From Oscillospiraceae bacterium (lineage in GTDB: Bacteria; Bacillota; Clostridia; Oscillospirales; Acutalibacteraceae), in NCBI GenBank assembly GCA_015065605.1, contig SVPZ01000004.1, positions 1 through 64,000 of the forward strand: a stretch of DNA of 64,000 nt, in the 5' to 3' direction. Every line of letters begins with the position of its first letter. Position 1 is the first letter of the stretch. The notes beneath the pieces are model-generated. The model saw nothing but the letters and a program-made list of their open reading frames with translations, made no database searches and was not told the DNA's origin. This document shows positions 52,392 to 62,134 of this stretch, one piece after another. The position numbers were made by a program, and so were the translations under genes.

Positions 52392-54287
52392 TTAATAATT
52401 GTTGCCTAAATCATTATTAGGGTACTGAACCGTTATAACTCTATTATCAGGTTTCTTTTCGGTTGTTGTAGTAAGCATTTGCGAATTTTGGTCTTCGCGT
52501 TGATAAATTCTAACGTAATCAACCTTAGCTTCTATAAGCTTGGGGTGAACGTCGTTATCGTAGTTAACAGAACAGTAACCACCCTGTGACATACGACAAC
52601 TCATAATTAGGTAATCCATAAGACAGTAACTTGATGCAGAGGTATTTGCATCCAAATAGTTAACAGTTAAATAACTCTTACCGTCAATAGCAAATCTGAT
52701 TTGTGTACCATCCCAGTAGCAAGACATTGTATGGTAAGTATCGTTTAATTTGTCACCGTATCTATCGGTATTATAAACCTGTTTTGTGTTGTTGTCGTCT
52801 GCATGGTATTTTGCAATACCGGAAAGGGAAGAGTGACCGCTTGCTACACGAGTACCGTCAACTCTAACCTGAGACCACCATTTATGAAGAGTACTTGTGA
52901 AGTAGTTGAGCTGTCCGTAGTCTTCGAAAATATCCATTTCGGTCATACTGGACCTGTCTTGGTTAAGACCTGCAATAGTCCAATGTTTGAAAAGATCGCT
53001 ACCTGTATTAGCGCCGTTTTGCCACAATGAGCATGCGGCGGGTTCATCAGCAAACTTTTCGCGAATTTCTATAAGACCGTAGCGATATATCATAGTGGTG
53101 CTTGTGGAAATAAGCGCGCCTGCGAAGTTTTTGCCGTCAAGGTTTTGTGTGCAAAGGTGAAGATTACCGTCACTTTGATACATCAAATTCTGTAGGTTAG
53201 GACCTGTGTACTTAGATTCGCCGTAGCAGTTATACCAATAAAGTGTGCCACCGTTTTGCGAATCGTGTGTTGTAGTGTTGGCGTAGTCTAAATAATCACT
53301 CCACATATCATAGTTGATAGTAGTAGCTTCAAACTCATCATACCAATTTAAAGTATAGTCGTCGGCTTGGTCGCCCACGTATTTACCGTTAATGGTATGA
53401 CCGTCAGACCAATTAAAACCTTGACCGCTTTCACTGCTCTTTTTGATTTCTTCGAAAAGATACAAAGCACCTTCACGGGTAGCAAGGTCGTTACCGCCTT
53501 TGATAACAATCTTTTTACCAATGACTTTAATAACGAAGTTATCACCCTGCGCAGTAACCGATTTAGACGCTTCTCTGTCACAGTCACCTATAAGAATTTC
53601 GTACTCTAATTCTTTGTCAATAACGTCTTCTAACATTTTAGGAGCGTAGCCTAACTCTTTGTGGTATTTAACAAGGTCTTCGGCAACCATACCATATAAG
53701 TAAGACGCGTATCGGGGAAGAACGATATTATAAACACCGATATCTTTGTTTGATACATAGTTGCAAACTACTGTGTTTTCGCCTTTGTATTCATAAATGA
53801 ATTCGTAGTTAGTTTTTAGCTTTCCCCAAGATTCAAGATCTTTACAAAACGTATCGGCAAACCACTGACAAGCATAGTTCAAAACAGTAACGTTTTTAGA
53901 ATATATGCAGATTTTGTCGTTAATAACCTTAACTATAAAGTCGTTAAAGTTTGCAGTTCTGTTGGCTTCCAAACGTTTGATAGCTGTTTCGGATTCTTCA
54001 CGATTGGTATCGCCGACAAGAATCTCGTAGTTGTTATCATAATCGTCAACGGCGTTATCTTTTCTAAAGTAGATATTAACGTCGAAATTGTCTTTTATGG
54101 CGGTACGAATTATTTTCGCGCTGTCATTTACTTGTGCATCACTTTCGTTTGATCTGACAATAGCGTAAATAAAACGACCGTCTGCATCTACACCGGAAGG
54201 TACAGCCTTACCGGCACAGCCTGTAAGGGAGGCAATAAATGCTATTGCGAGTATTAAGCAAATTATACTTTTAAAATTAGTTTTCAT
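52392..54287 (-). CDS. GH16-family glycoside hydrolase lipoprotein, locus 3
   Basis: A 631-residue lipoprotein, third of the set. The lipobox is LTGC (Cys24). The N-terminal region again carries two YEILxG repeats (near 87 and 229). The GH16 domain (about 312-605) has the catalytic motif EMDIFE at about 450-455 in SMTEMDIFEDYG, so it should be active. It is closer in sequence to the locus 1 enzyme (shared QSDGNLH, NWSDGHTINGKY) than to locus 2. It follows the giant surface protein gene by 19 bases, with AAGGAAGG before its ATG. The substrate is unknown. Confidence 0.88.
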   Translation of the reverse strand: MKTNFKSIICLILAIAFIASLTGCAGKAVPSGVDADGRFIYAIVRSNESDAQVNDSAKIIRTAIKDNFDVNIYFRKDNAVDDYDNNYEILVGDTNREESETAIKRLEANRTANFNDFIVKVINDKICIYSKNVTVLNYACQWFADTFCKDLESWGKLKTNYEFIYEYKGENTVVCNYVSNKDIGVYNIVLPRYASYLYGMVAEDLVKYHKELGYAPKMLEDVIDKELEYEILIGDCDREASKSVTAQGDNFVIKVIGKKIVIKGGNDLATREGALYLFEEIKKSSESGQGFNWSDGHTINGKYVGDQADDYTLNWYDEFEATTINYDMWSDYLDYANTTTHDSQNGGTLYWYNCYGESKYTGPNLQNLMYQSDGNLHLCTQNLDGKNFAGALISTSTTMIYRYGLIEIREKFADEPAACSLWQNGANTGSDLFKHWTIAGLNQDRSSMTEMDIFEDYGQLNYFTSTLHKWWSQVRVDGTRVASGHSSLSGIAKYHADDNNTKQVYNTDRYGDKLNDTYHTMSCYWDGTQIRFAIDGKSYLTVNYLDANTSASSYCLMDYLIMSCRMSQGGYCSVNYDNDVHPKLIEAKVDYVRIYQREDQNSQMLTTTTEKKPDNRVITVQYPNNDLGNNY

Positions 54288-54306
54288 TATTTATTACCTT
54301 CCTTTC

Positions 54307-57300
54307 TTATATTTTCTTTGCATTCTTTTTCTTGATGAAAAAGAAGATGCAACCTGCGGCTATTAGTACTACAACTGCGCCGCAGATAATGAATATCCAA
54401 AGCATAGAACCGCCGGTTAAGGAGGAATCAATAATAGTTGCAATATCAATTGTTAATGCCTGCTCTGAAGTGCCAATTACGTGCTCGGTAAAGTTAATTG
54501 GTGTAGAAAGAGGAACACCATCAGCAACAGTAAACGTTACGTCATCAATAAATAGCTCGATGTCACCGGGTACCATAATAGAAGCAAAGCCTTCTACAGA
54601 GTTATATGTGTAGGATACTTCGTGCCATTGTCCGTCAACCAAATCTGCTACGGCAACAACGGGGTAGAAATCGCCCATAGTATCCCATGGATAATAACAA
54701 CTTCTACTTGAAACTACCTTTAAAGCGCCTTCAGTATGTTTGTGTTGTCCCATTTTTACTTTGAATGAAACTGTATAACGTGTATCTGGCGCAATATCGT
54801 TACCAAGTGTCAAAAGAATTGCTGCTTCGTTGTACGGAGATTCGCCTTTTCTATGTAATGAGAAGTCTCCGCTTGTTACGTTATCCTTGGAATTTCCGGG
54901 TTGTGTACTATCGTAAATTTCAAAGTCATAATCGAAAATCTTTAATGTACCGTATTTATTTGCTTGCATAGCGTATGCGCCTGTATCAAAGTTTTCAACA
55001 ACCTTTTGATCAAGGAAACGAGCGTAAACAATATAACTTTCTTTACCAAGCTTCATATCCTCGCGCTTTAATTCTTGTAAAGTGCCGTCTGCGTTCATTA
55101 TGAAATAACCTTTGAAATACTTACCTTCGTAGGTTGGGTTTTCGGGTAATTTACTTGCAAAGCTTGTGCCGGGTTTGCCGATAACGTTAGTCTTCATACC
55201 GGGACAGTTACTGCTGTCAATTATAATTGCTGTGCTGCCTTTCGGTACACGTTTAATAACTACGTCATCAAAATAGTAGATACCGCCTGCGCCACCTGAT
55301 AGGCTGAAGTAAATACCGTTAGCGTTGGGGTCAGCAAGTTTTTTGCCCGAAATTAAGAAGGTTGCTGAATGCCATACACCTGATTTTTCGGAAGTGGAAA
55401 TTTTAGCGCTTTCTCTATCTGTACGAGCTGCATAGAAGTTAATGCCGTATGCATTGTGTATCTTTATGTATGCGCCACCGGGAGCGTGTTTTTTAATGTA
55501 ATAATGTACAGTTATAACGTAATCGCTATCTGCTTCGATTTTAAACGGTGTTTCATCCTGCGCAACTACAAAGTAGCAATAATCAGTATAATCAGGCGCT
55601 CTCTTTATTTCGATAACTTTATTGCCGGTACGAGCATTTGCAAATGTTATTTGTGCAGCTTCACGTCTTTGAACACGTCCTACAATTTCGCCTCTGTGGG
55701 GAATATTGTATTTTTCGAAAGAGTAGGTTACTGTGTCGGCGGGTTTCCAACCGGCAAATACAACTATTTTTGTATCAGCCTCAAAGGTCTTTTGAGTGAA
55801 GGGGACGGTACATTCGGTATCAATATACCAACCGGTAAAGTCATAGCCGAAGGCTGTAGGCTTTTTGGTCGGTGCAATTTTATCGCCTTCTTTACCAACG
55901 AGCAATTCAGCATCTTTACCTTCGGTATGGTCGAAGTAAACATAAGAACCGTCAATTTCTTCGATTAAAACGTTATCAATATCAACGTTTACTCTGCTTG
56001 ATGCTTCTGCGCCTATCAATTCGAAGTTGAAGTATATACCGTTATTATCTTTGCCGGCGCTATCTTTCGTAAAGTTGGTTGCATATACAACTGAAACTTC
56101 TTGCCATACACCGGTTTTCTTTCTGTCGGGTGTAACTTCGGTTGAGTAAATTACTTTGCTACCTGACCAAAGGTTTGACGAAGATGCTGACATCAATCTC
56201 ATCTTAAAGTCAACGGTTGCTTTGTTTATTCTATAAACGTAAGTGATTCTATAAAGAGTAGCGTTTGTTGCTGTTCCTAATTTAGCGGAGTGAGTAGGTG
56301 ATCCGCGACTATACATATAAGAAATCGAACCGTCGGTAGTGGGGTAGAGGTCGTCACCTTTAAAATCAAGAGTAAGGGTATAATCGTCATCATATCCATA
56401 TCCTTCTTTTTCGGTGATACGCATTGTTGCACCAAACTGAACTACCGTTGAGGTATTAAAGTTTAACTTATACGTATCGAATGCCATAGGTCCGGGACCC
56501 CATTTAGCATAAACAACAGTAACGCCTTCTTTAATAGTATTATCGGTATAAGGAATAGTACACTCTTTATCGGTAAACCAACCAAGGAAAGAATCTCTGC
56601 CGTTGGTTGGAGTAGTGAGTTCAACCTTATCACCAACTTTACCTATGATAATGCTATCTTTAGCGTTCAAGCCGTTTCCGTTAAGATAAATCATATTTTC
56701 GCTAACTTCTTCAAAATAAACGCTATCTATGTAAGCATCAACGTAGCAAGAGTCGGCATTATCGGTACAGTTTAACTGTAAATAAAGTAAATTACATTTA
56801 GCATTGGTAAAGCTTGGCATAAAGTAAACGGTTTCTTTAACCCAATCTTTGTTTTCACTCTCAGCAATTACTTTAGCACCGTTATATTTAATGTACTTGC
56901 CATCCCAAACGTTGTCACTACCGGTTGATACTGTGATTGAATAATCGGTATTAGTATCAGCAGATGCTTTTCTATAATATGTAAGCATATAAACTTTGCC
57001 TGTATCGACTTTGCCAATTTGCGCAACGTTATCCTGTGTGTTAAATCTTTGTGAATATTTAATAGGCGCGCTATCCATAGACGACTGATAGGTTGCATCA
57101 GCATCGTATTTGAAATTGAGAACGTAATCGTCATTTTGACCTAAGTTCTTGCCGTTCTTTATAGATAATGTAAAGGGAGCGCGTCTTGTGAATTCATAAG
57201 GATAGTTTTCGAAGGTCATTATCTGATTGCCCCATTTAGCATAAACAGTTGTAAAGCCTTCGGGAATGGTAGTGGCAGTAAAGGGAACGGTAAGTTCTGC

Positions 57301-59067
57301 ATCTGCATACCAACCTAATAGCGGTGCTTCGGGATTGCTAATTTCGGGTATTGTTAATTGGTCACCGACATTACCGTTTACAACGAAATCTTTAACCATT
57401 GAAGTGTTGGTTTCAAAATAAACAACGCTATCGGTAACTTCTTCTACTAAAACGTTATCAACGTAACCGTCAACGTAAGCTGCATCGGTTGTGTCTAAAG
57501 AATTGAACTGTAAATACAAATAGTTAGCTGTTTCAACTGTGAAAGAAGGAATTACGTAAACCGTTTGCTTAACCCATTCTTTTTGGTCTGCTTTAACGGT
57601 AACTGCGGTATCGTCATAAGCAACGCGTCCTGCGGTCCAAATGTTATAGTCAGCAGTAATAAGCTTAATTGAGAAGTTGCTTTCGCTGTTTTCTCCGGAA
57701 CGTGTCATATACGTTACTTTATATAAAGAGCCGTTGTTTACTTTCTTGGCGATTTTTATGGTGTTATCTATGTTAGTTGCTCTCTGTGAGAACTTAATGG
57801 GTTCAGGATCGGCAGAGAAGTGGTATGTAGCGTCACCATCGTGTAAGAAGTTTAATGCATAGTTATCATTAACACCAACGCCTTCGCCCTCTTTGTAGAA
57901 TAGAGTATATACAGCACGTAACATTAAAGCGTCTGTCATAGGAGGAGTTTTAAAGGAGATAGGAGCATTACCCCATTTTGCGTATGCAACAACAGAATTT
58001 CTTTGGAAAGTGGTTGATTCGAAAGGAGTGGTGAACTCTGCATCAGCATACCAACCTAAAAACTCTCTGTCACCATATTTAACTTCAGGAGCGGTAAATG
58101 TTTCGCCACGTTTGCCGCTTAAGGTGATATTATCTTCTTCGTTGTTAGTATTAAAGGTAACGGAAGATTCGCTTGGTTTGAGAAGGGGGGTAAACACAAC
58201 GTCGTCAAGATATATTACGTAGTCTTTATTTTCTGCAGGTTTGAAGTAGAAGAACATAGCGTTGTTGTCAATTTCCGTGGTTGCATAAGAAACTGTGAAA
58301 TTGAATGTGCCTTCCTGCCATTCGTTAGAAGCAGTATTAAGGGCAACGCTACCGTAAGCTTTACCATGACCCCAAATGTTAGTACCCATTGCAGAATAAA
58401 CGTTAAGGGATACAGCGGTGTCGGCTTTTTCTACTTTATATTTAAAAGTAACGTTATATGGAACGTTGTTTTCAAGACCTTCGCACAAATATACTTTTGC
58501 ATCCATAGTTTTGTAACGGTTTGCTGCATTATAAGTGGATGGGTCATCAGCAACCTTTGTCATAGTGCTGTCCCAGGCCATCATGATAGCATATCCGCTA
58601 TTGTTATATGTAACTTCAGACTGCTTGGTCATACCCTCAAAGAAGTAGTTACGGTTACTTTTTGAAAGATCGCCGTCGGTATCTTTTACAGTGTAAGATT
58701 CTTTGTTATAAGCTTCGAACGTTTGGTTGATACTTTTAAATTCAGATAACCACTTAGAATAAAGAGTGATATCGTCTTCGAAAATACCACTAGTATGTTC
58801 GTTTCTGTACTTGACGGAATCATACCAACCCATAAACCATTTCTCACCGTTTTGGTCCACGGGGTCGGTAGGATAAGAGAAAGTATCTCCTATAGTACCG
58901 GATATAGAATTTTCGGTATTGTTTAAAGTGTCAACAAAAGTAATGGTTACAGTGTTTGCTGCTTTTACCGCTAGTGCAATAGGTGTATAAATTGCACCTA
59001 AAATTATTGCAAAAACGCAAACAATGCCCAAAATCTTTTTTAAGGTGAAGCTTGTTGATTTTAACAT
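54307..59067 (-). CDS. Giant modular surface protein, locus 3 (six beta-grasp/CBM-like pairs)
   Basis: A 1586-residue close relative of the locus 1 protein. It has a signal peptide (about 1-37), six InlB-like beta-grasp repeats (ending LYSKW, AYAKW, VYAKW, VYAKW, VFAGW and VYARF) alternating with six CBM4/9-like beta-sandwiches, and a C-terminal helix followed by KKKNAKK. I choose ATG 59067 because AAAGGAAG lies just upstream; the ATG at 59085 reads through that site. It is read with GH16 from a promoter at 59131-59159 that lacks the 20-bp repeats of locus 1, so it probably answers to a different signal despite its similarity. Confidence 0.85.
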   Translation of the reverse strand: MLKSTSFTLKKILGIVCVFAIILGAIYTPIALAVKAANTVTITFVDTLNNTENSISGTIGDTFSYPTDPVDQNGEKWFMGWYDSVKYRNEHTSGIFEDDITLYSKWLSEFKSINQTFEAYNKESYTVKDTDGDLSKSNRNYFFEGMTKQSEVTYNNSGYAIMMAWDSTMTKVADDPSTYNAANRYKTMDAKVYLCEGLENNVPYNVTFKYKVEKADTAVSLNVYSAMGTNIWGHGKAYGSVALNTASNEWQEGTFNFTVSYATTEIDNNAMFFYFKPAENKDYVIYLDDVVFTPLLKPSESSVTFNTNNEEDNITLSGKRGETFTAPEVKYGDREFLGWYADAEFTTPFESTTFQRNSVVAYAKWGNAPISFKTPPMTDALMLRAVYTLFYKEGEGVGVNDNYALNFLHDGDATYHFSADPEPIKFSQRATNIDNTIKIAKKVNNGSLYKVTYMTRSGENSESNFSIKLITADYNIWTAGRVAYDDTAVTVKADQKEWVKQTVYVIPSFTVETANYLYLQFNSLDTTDAAYVDGYVDNVLVEEVTDSVVYFETNTSMVKDFVVNGNVGDQLTIPEISNPEAPLLGWYADAELTVPFTATTIPEGFTTVYAKWGNQIMTFENYPYEFTRRAPFTLSIKNGKNLGQNDDYVLNFKYDADATYQSSMDSAPIKYSQRFNTQDNVAQIGKVDTGKVYMLTYYRKASADTNTDYSITVSTGSDNVWDGKYIKYNGAKVIAESENKDWVKETVYFMPSFTNAKCNLLYLQLNCTDNADSCYVDAYIDSVYFEEVSENMIYLNGNGLNAKDSIIIGKVGDKVELTTPTNGRDSFLGWFTDKECTIPYTDNTIKEGVTVVYAKWGPGPMAFDTYKLNFNTSTVVQFGATMRITEKEGYGYDDDYTLTLDFKGDDLYPTTDGSISYMYSRGSPTHSAKLGTATNATLYRITYVYRINKATVDFKMRLMSASSSNLWSGSKVIYSTEVTPDRKKTGVWQEVSVVYATNFTKDSAGKDNNGIYFNFELIGAEASSRVNVDIDNVLIEEIDGSYVYFDHTEGKDAELLVGKEGDKIAPTKKPTAFGYDFTGWYIDTECTVPFTQKTFEADTKIVVFAGWKPADTVTYSFEKYNIPHRGEIVGRVQRREAAQITFANARTGNKVIEIKRAPDYTDYCYFVVAQDETPFKIEADSDYVITVHYYIKKHAPGGAYIKIHNAYGINFYAARTDRESAKISTSEKSGVWHSATFLISGKKLADPNANGIYFSLSGGAGGIYYFDDVVIKRVPKGSTAIIIDSSNCPGMKTNVIGKPGTSFASKLPENPTYEGKYFKGYFIMNADGTLQELKREDMKLGKESYIVYARFLDQKVVENFDTGAYAMQANKYGTLKIFDYDFEIYDSTQPGNSKDNVTSGDFSLHRKGESPYNEAAILLTLGNDIAPDTRYTVSFKVKMGQHKHTEGALKVVSSRSCYYPWDTMGDFYPVVAVADLVDGQWHEVSYTYNSVEGFASIMVPGDIELFIDDVTFTVADGVPLSTPINFTEHVIGTSEQALTIDIATIIDSSLTGGSMLWIFIICGAVVVLIAAGCIFFFIKKKNAKKI

Positions 59068-59130
59068 ATGATTTCTTCCTTTCATACTCTTTTAGAAGTA
59101 ACAAATAGTTATATCTTTTACACTATAAGT

Positions 59131-59159
59131 ATTGTAGCACAAAATGTTATTCTTAGCAA
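59131..59159 (-). promoter_or_regulatory. Promoter of GH16 locus 3
   Basis: On the minus strand TTGCTA (59154-59159), 17 bases and TACAAT (59131-59136), about 65 bases before the start. The -35 is weak. No repeat pair like that of locus 1 is visible. Confidence 0.55.
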
Positions 59160-59240
59160 TTACAAATATCAACGAAAATTTATCAAAAAAATTAATATTT
59201 TTGATTTTTGTGTTCATTTTTGCAATGTTTTTTCAAAAAA

Positions 59241-59268
59241 ACACCCCAATATTTACCTATTGGGGTGT
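59241..59268 (-). terminator. Terminator of the dapA2-dapB operon
   Basis: A perfect 11-bp stem ACACCCCAATA/TATTGGGGTGT with a 6-base loop. On the minus strand it is followed by a T run, 6 bases after the dapB stop. Confidence 0.9.
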
Positions 59269-59274
59269 GGAAAA

Positions 59275-60027
59275 TTAAAATATTATGCTTTTCATATCAT
59301 AAAGGTTAGGCTCTTTTTTTGACATAAATATTGCCGCTTTTACAGCACCGTTAGCAAATACTGTTCTTGATGCTGCTGAGTGTGAAAGAGTAATGACTTC
59401 ATCCTTTCCTGCGAATATTACTTCATGTTCTCCGACTATTGTACCGCCTCGTACCGAATGCATACCAATTTCTTTTTTAGAACGCTTTTGACGCTTTGAG
59501 TGACGGTCGTATTCGTACTGAAGTGAATCGTCAAAAACTTCGTTTATAGAATTTGCAAGCATTAAAGCTGTACCTGACGGTGCATCTAGTTTTTGATTAT
59601 GATGCTTTTCTATAATTTCAATGTCAAAATCATTGCCCAAAATACTAGCGGCTTTCTTTGCTAAAGCTGTTAAGAGATTGATTCCAAGTGACATATTAAA
59701 GGTGAAGAATACGGGGATTTTTTTGCTATATTCTTTTATTTTTGATATTTGTTCATCGTTATAGCCTGTAGTAGCCAACACTATAGCGCTTTTATTATTA
59801 GTTGCGAAGTTTAATAAATTGTCAAGAGCAGATGGGTTACTGAAATCAATAATTACGTCTGCTTTTTCTTTAACGTCGTCAATGTTTTTATAAATGGGAA
59901 AATCAGATTGACCCTGTGAAAAAGCATCAACTCCTGCTACAATTTCGCACTCATTATTTTCTTTAACTATCTCGGTTATTACTTTGCCCATACGGCCAAA
60001 ACAACCGTTTAATATAATTTTAACCAT
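59275..60027 (-). CDS. dapB: 4-hydroxy-tetrahydrodipicolinate reductase
   Basis: Reduces hydroxy-tetrahydrodipicolinate with NAD(P)H, the step after DapA in diaminopimelate/lysine synthesis. The 250 residues have the nucleotide-binding start VKIILNGCFGRMGKVI, and the catalytic segment EIIEKHHNQKLDAPSGTA near 139-156 with the key His and Lys. The C-terminal HSVRGGTIVGEHEVIFAG motif is also present. It follows dapA copy 2 by 22 bases. This DapA-DapB pair is not preceded by an L-box, unlike dapA copy 1 with lysA. Confidence 0.95.
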   Translation of the reverse strand: MVKIILNGCFGRMGKVITEIVKENNECEIVAGVDAFSQGQSDFPIYKNIDDVKEKADVIIDFSNPSALDNLLNFATNNKSAIVLATTGYNDEQISKIKEYSKKIPVFFTFNMSLGINLLTALAKKAASILGNDFDIEIIEKHHNQKLDAPSGTALMLANSINEVFDDSLQYEYDRHSKRQKRSKKEIGMHSVRGGTIVGEHEVIFAGKDEVITLSHSAASRTVFANGAVKAAIFMSKKEPNLYDMKSIIF

Positions 60028-60049
60028 TTTTTTACATCCTTTAAATAAA

Positions 60050-60943
60050 CTAATCTTTTATCAATTTGCAGAACTTTAACTGTTCTATGAGTTCGTTTCT
60101 CTGTTTATCCTCCATAGGAACAAGAGGAAGGCGACAAGGCCCTACGTCAAATCCAAGTATATTCATAGCTTCTTTTACCGGAATAGGATTAACGTCTGAA
60201 AACAGCGCCTTAATAAGTTGAGAATAATATATTTGCATATCTGACGCGGTTTTTGTATCGCCATTAAGATACTTGGCACACATATCATGCGTTTGTGACG
60301 GTGCTATATTTGACAAAACGGAAATAACACCTATTCCTCCCAAAGACATTATTGGAACAATTTGGTCATCATTTCCTGAATAAATGTCAAGTTCATTACC
60401 ACATAAAGCACGGGTTAAAGCAACAGAAGAAATATCTCCGTTGGCCTCTTTGGTAGCAACTATATTCGGGTGTTTACAAAGTTCGGCATAGGTTGAAGGT
60501 GTAATGTTTACACCGGTTCTCGAAGGAACGTTATAAAGAATAATAGGACTGTCAATTCGGTCTGCAACGTAATTGTAATGAGTTATTAAACCGCGTTGCG
60601 ACGTCTTATTATAATAGGGAGTGACCATAAGCATAGCATCGGCACCGCAACTAATTGCATCTTTACAAAGTTCTACTGTATAAACCGTATCATTTGAACC
60701 TGTGCCTGCAATAATTGGTACACGTCCGTTTGCGCTGTTTACGGCGGATTCAATAACTTTAACGTGTTCTTTATAATTTAAAGTTGATTTTTCTCCGGTT
60801 GTACCACAAATTACAAGCGCGTCAATTCCACTTTTAATTTGTTCTTCAACGAGTAGTGAAATTTTTTCAAAATTAACACTGCCATCGTTGTGCATTGGGG
60901 TAATAAGTGCGGTAGCGGCGCCTGTAAATATTCTTTTTTTCAT
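60050..60943 (-). CDS. dapA: 4-hydroxy-tetrahydrodipicolinate synthase, copy 2
   Basis: A 297-residue DapA-family TIM barrel with the Schiff-base Lys165 in VATKEANGD, Tyr137 in LYNVPSRTG and the pyruvate motif GTTGEKSTL. I choose ATG 60943, which starts MKKRIFTGAATAL like copy 1, with AAAGGC upstream. Being directly followed by dapB supports a true lysine-pathway role. It diverges from copy 1 (17285-18175) at many positions, so the duplication is not recent. No riboswitch is seen in its 160-base leader. Confidence 0.93.
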   Translation of the reverse strand: MKKRIFTGAATALITPMHNDGSVNFEKISLLVEEQIKSGIDALVICGTTGEKSTLNYKEHVKVIESAVNSANGRVPIIAGTGSNDTVYTVELCKDAISCGADAMLMVTPYYNKTSQRGLITHYNYVADRIDSPIILYNVPSRTGVNITPSTYAELCKHPNIVATKEANGDISSVALTRALCGNELDIYSGNDDQIVPIMSLGGIGVISVLSNIAPSQTHDMCAKYLNGDTKTASDMQIYYSQLIKALFSDVNPIPVKEAMNILGFDVGPCRLPLVPMEDKQRNELIEQLKFCKLIKD

Positions 60944-61102
60944 AAAAAACATGCCTTTCTTGATATTTTTAAAAAGAAAATTAACTTTACTGTTGCCAAT
61001 AGAACAGTTTTGCAATATAATCATATTAATATCTTATTTAAATGATACCATTCGATATATGGTTTGTCAAATATAATTTGTTGTTTTTTAGTGGGAGTTA
61101 AT

Positions 61103-62125
61103 ATGAAGAAAAGTGATTTTTTTTACGATTTGCCCGAAGAGTTAATTGCTCAAACGCCAATCGAACCAAGAGACGCCTCCAGACTTATGCTGATTGATAG
61201 AAGTAACAAAAATTGCGATGAAGATGTTTTTAGAAACATTATTGATTATTTAAATGAAGGCGATTTATTGGTGCTTAATGATACAAGGGTTCTTCCTGCG
61301 CGAATATACGGTACGCGTACCGACACCGGCGCAGTGGTTGAGTTCGTTTTGTTAAAACAACTTGAAACTAATAAATGGGAATGCATAGCCGGTCCGGGCA
61401 AAAAGGCTAAAGAGGGCCATTCGTTTAAATTCAGCGATAAATTAAGTGCTACAGTAATTAACGTTTTGGATGACGGTAACAGAGTGCTTGATTTTAACTA
61501 TGATAAAGATTTTTTTGCTGCTTTAGACGAAATCGGACAAATGCCGCTTCCTCATTATATTAAGGAAGAATTAAAAGATAAAGAACGTTACCAAACGGTT
61601 TATTCAAAGGAATTAGGCTCTGCTGCGGCTCCTACCGCAGGTTTGCATTTCACCAAGGAACTAATGGAAAAAATAAAAAATAAGGGTGTAGATATCGCTT
61701 ACGTAACTCTCCACGTGGGACTGGGTACCTTTAGACCTGTAAAAGTTGACGAAATAACAGACCATCATATGCACTCAGAGCATTATTCTATTTCTAAAGA
61801 AACTGCAGAGAAAATTAATTTCACCAAGAAAAATGGCGGTAGAGTAATATGTGTCGGCACAACGAGTTGTCGAACACTTGAGAGTGCTGCAACAAAATAC
61901 GGTGAAATAAAAGAATGTGAAGACGATACTTCAATTTTTATTTATCCCGGTTATGAATTTAAGTGTATGGATGCTTTGATTACTAATTTCCATCTGCCTG
62001 AAAGTACGCTTATTATGCTTGTTTCTGCATTTGCCGGATATGATTTTACTATGGAGTTTTATAATAAAGCGGTTAAAGATAAGTACAGATTTTTCAGTTT
62101 CGGAGATTCAATGTTTATTCGATAG
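61103..62125 (+). CDS. queA: S-adenosylmethionine:tRNA ribosyltransferase-isomerase
   Basis: Transfers and rearranges the ribosyl group of SAM onto preQ1-modified tRNA to make epoxyqueuosine. The 340 residues have the family start KKSDFFYDLPEELIAQTPIEPRDASRLM, with VLNDTRVLPARIYG near 64, GSAAAPTAGLHFT near 172 and NFHLPESTLIMLVSAFAG near 295. ATG 61103 follows GGGAG. It lies 9 bases before tgt, the enzyme for the preceding step, so both queuosine tRNA-modification genes form one operon. No preQ1 synthesis genes are in the window. Confidence 0.96.
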   Translation: MKKSDFFYDLPEELIAQTPIEPRDASRLMLIDRSNKNCDEDVFRNIIDYLNEGDLLVLNDTRVLPARIYGTRTDTGAVVEFVLLKQLETNKWECIAGPGKKAKEGHSFKFSDKLSATVINVLDDGNRVLDFNYDKDFFAALDEIGQMPLPHYIKEELKDKERYQTVYSKELGSAAAPTAGLHFTKELMEKIKNKGVDIAYVTLHVGLGTFRPVKVDEITDHHMHSEHYSISKETAEKINFTKKNGGRVICVGTTSCRTLESAATKYGEIKECEDDTSIFIYPGYEFKCMDALITNFHLPESTLIMLVSAFAGYDFTMEFYNKAVKDKYRFFSFGDSMFIR

Positions 62126-62134
62126 GAGATAATT

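Noticed and set aside
54307..59067. Locus 3 as an assembly duplicate of locus 1
   Set aside because: The proteins are similar in layout but diverge throughout, promoters differ, and flanking genes are unrelated.
59068..59240. Search for the 20-bp repeat upstream of locus 3
   Set aside because: AT-rich sequence with TTGATA-like words but no ATCGTWCAAA core or 20-bp period.
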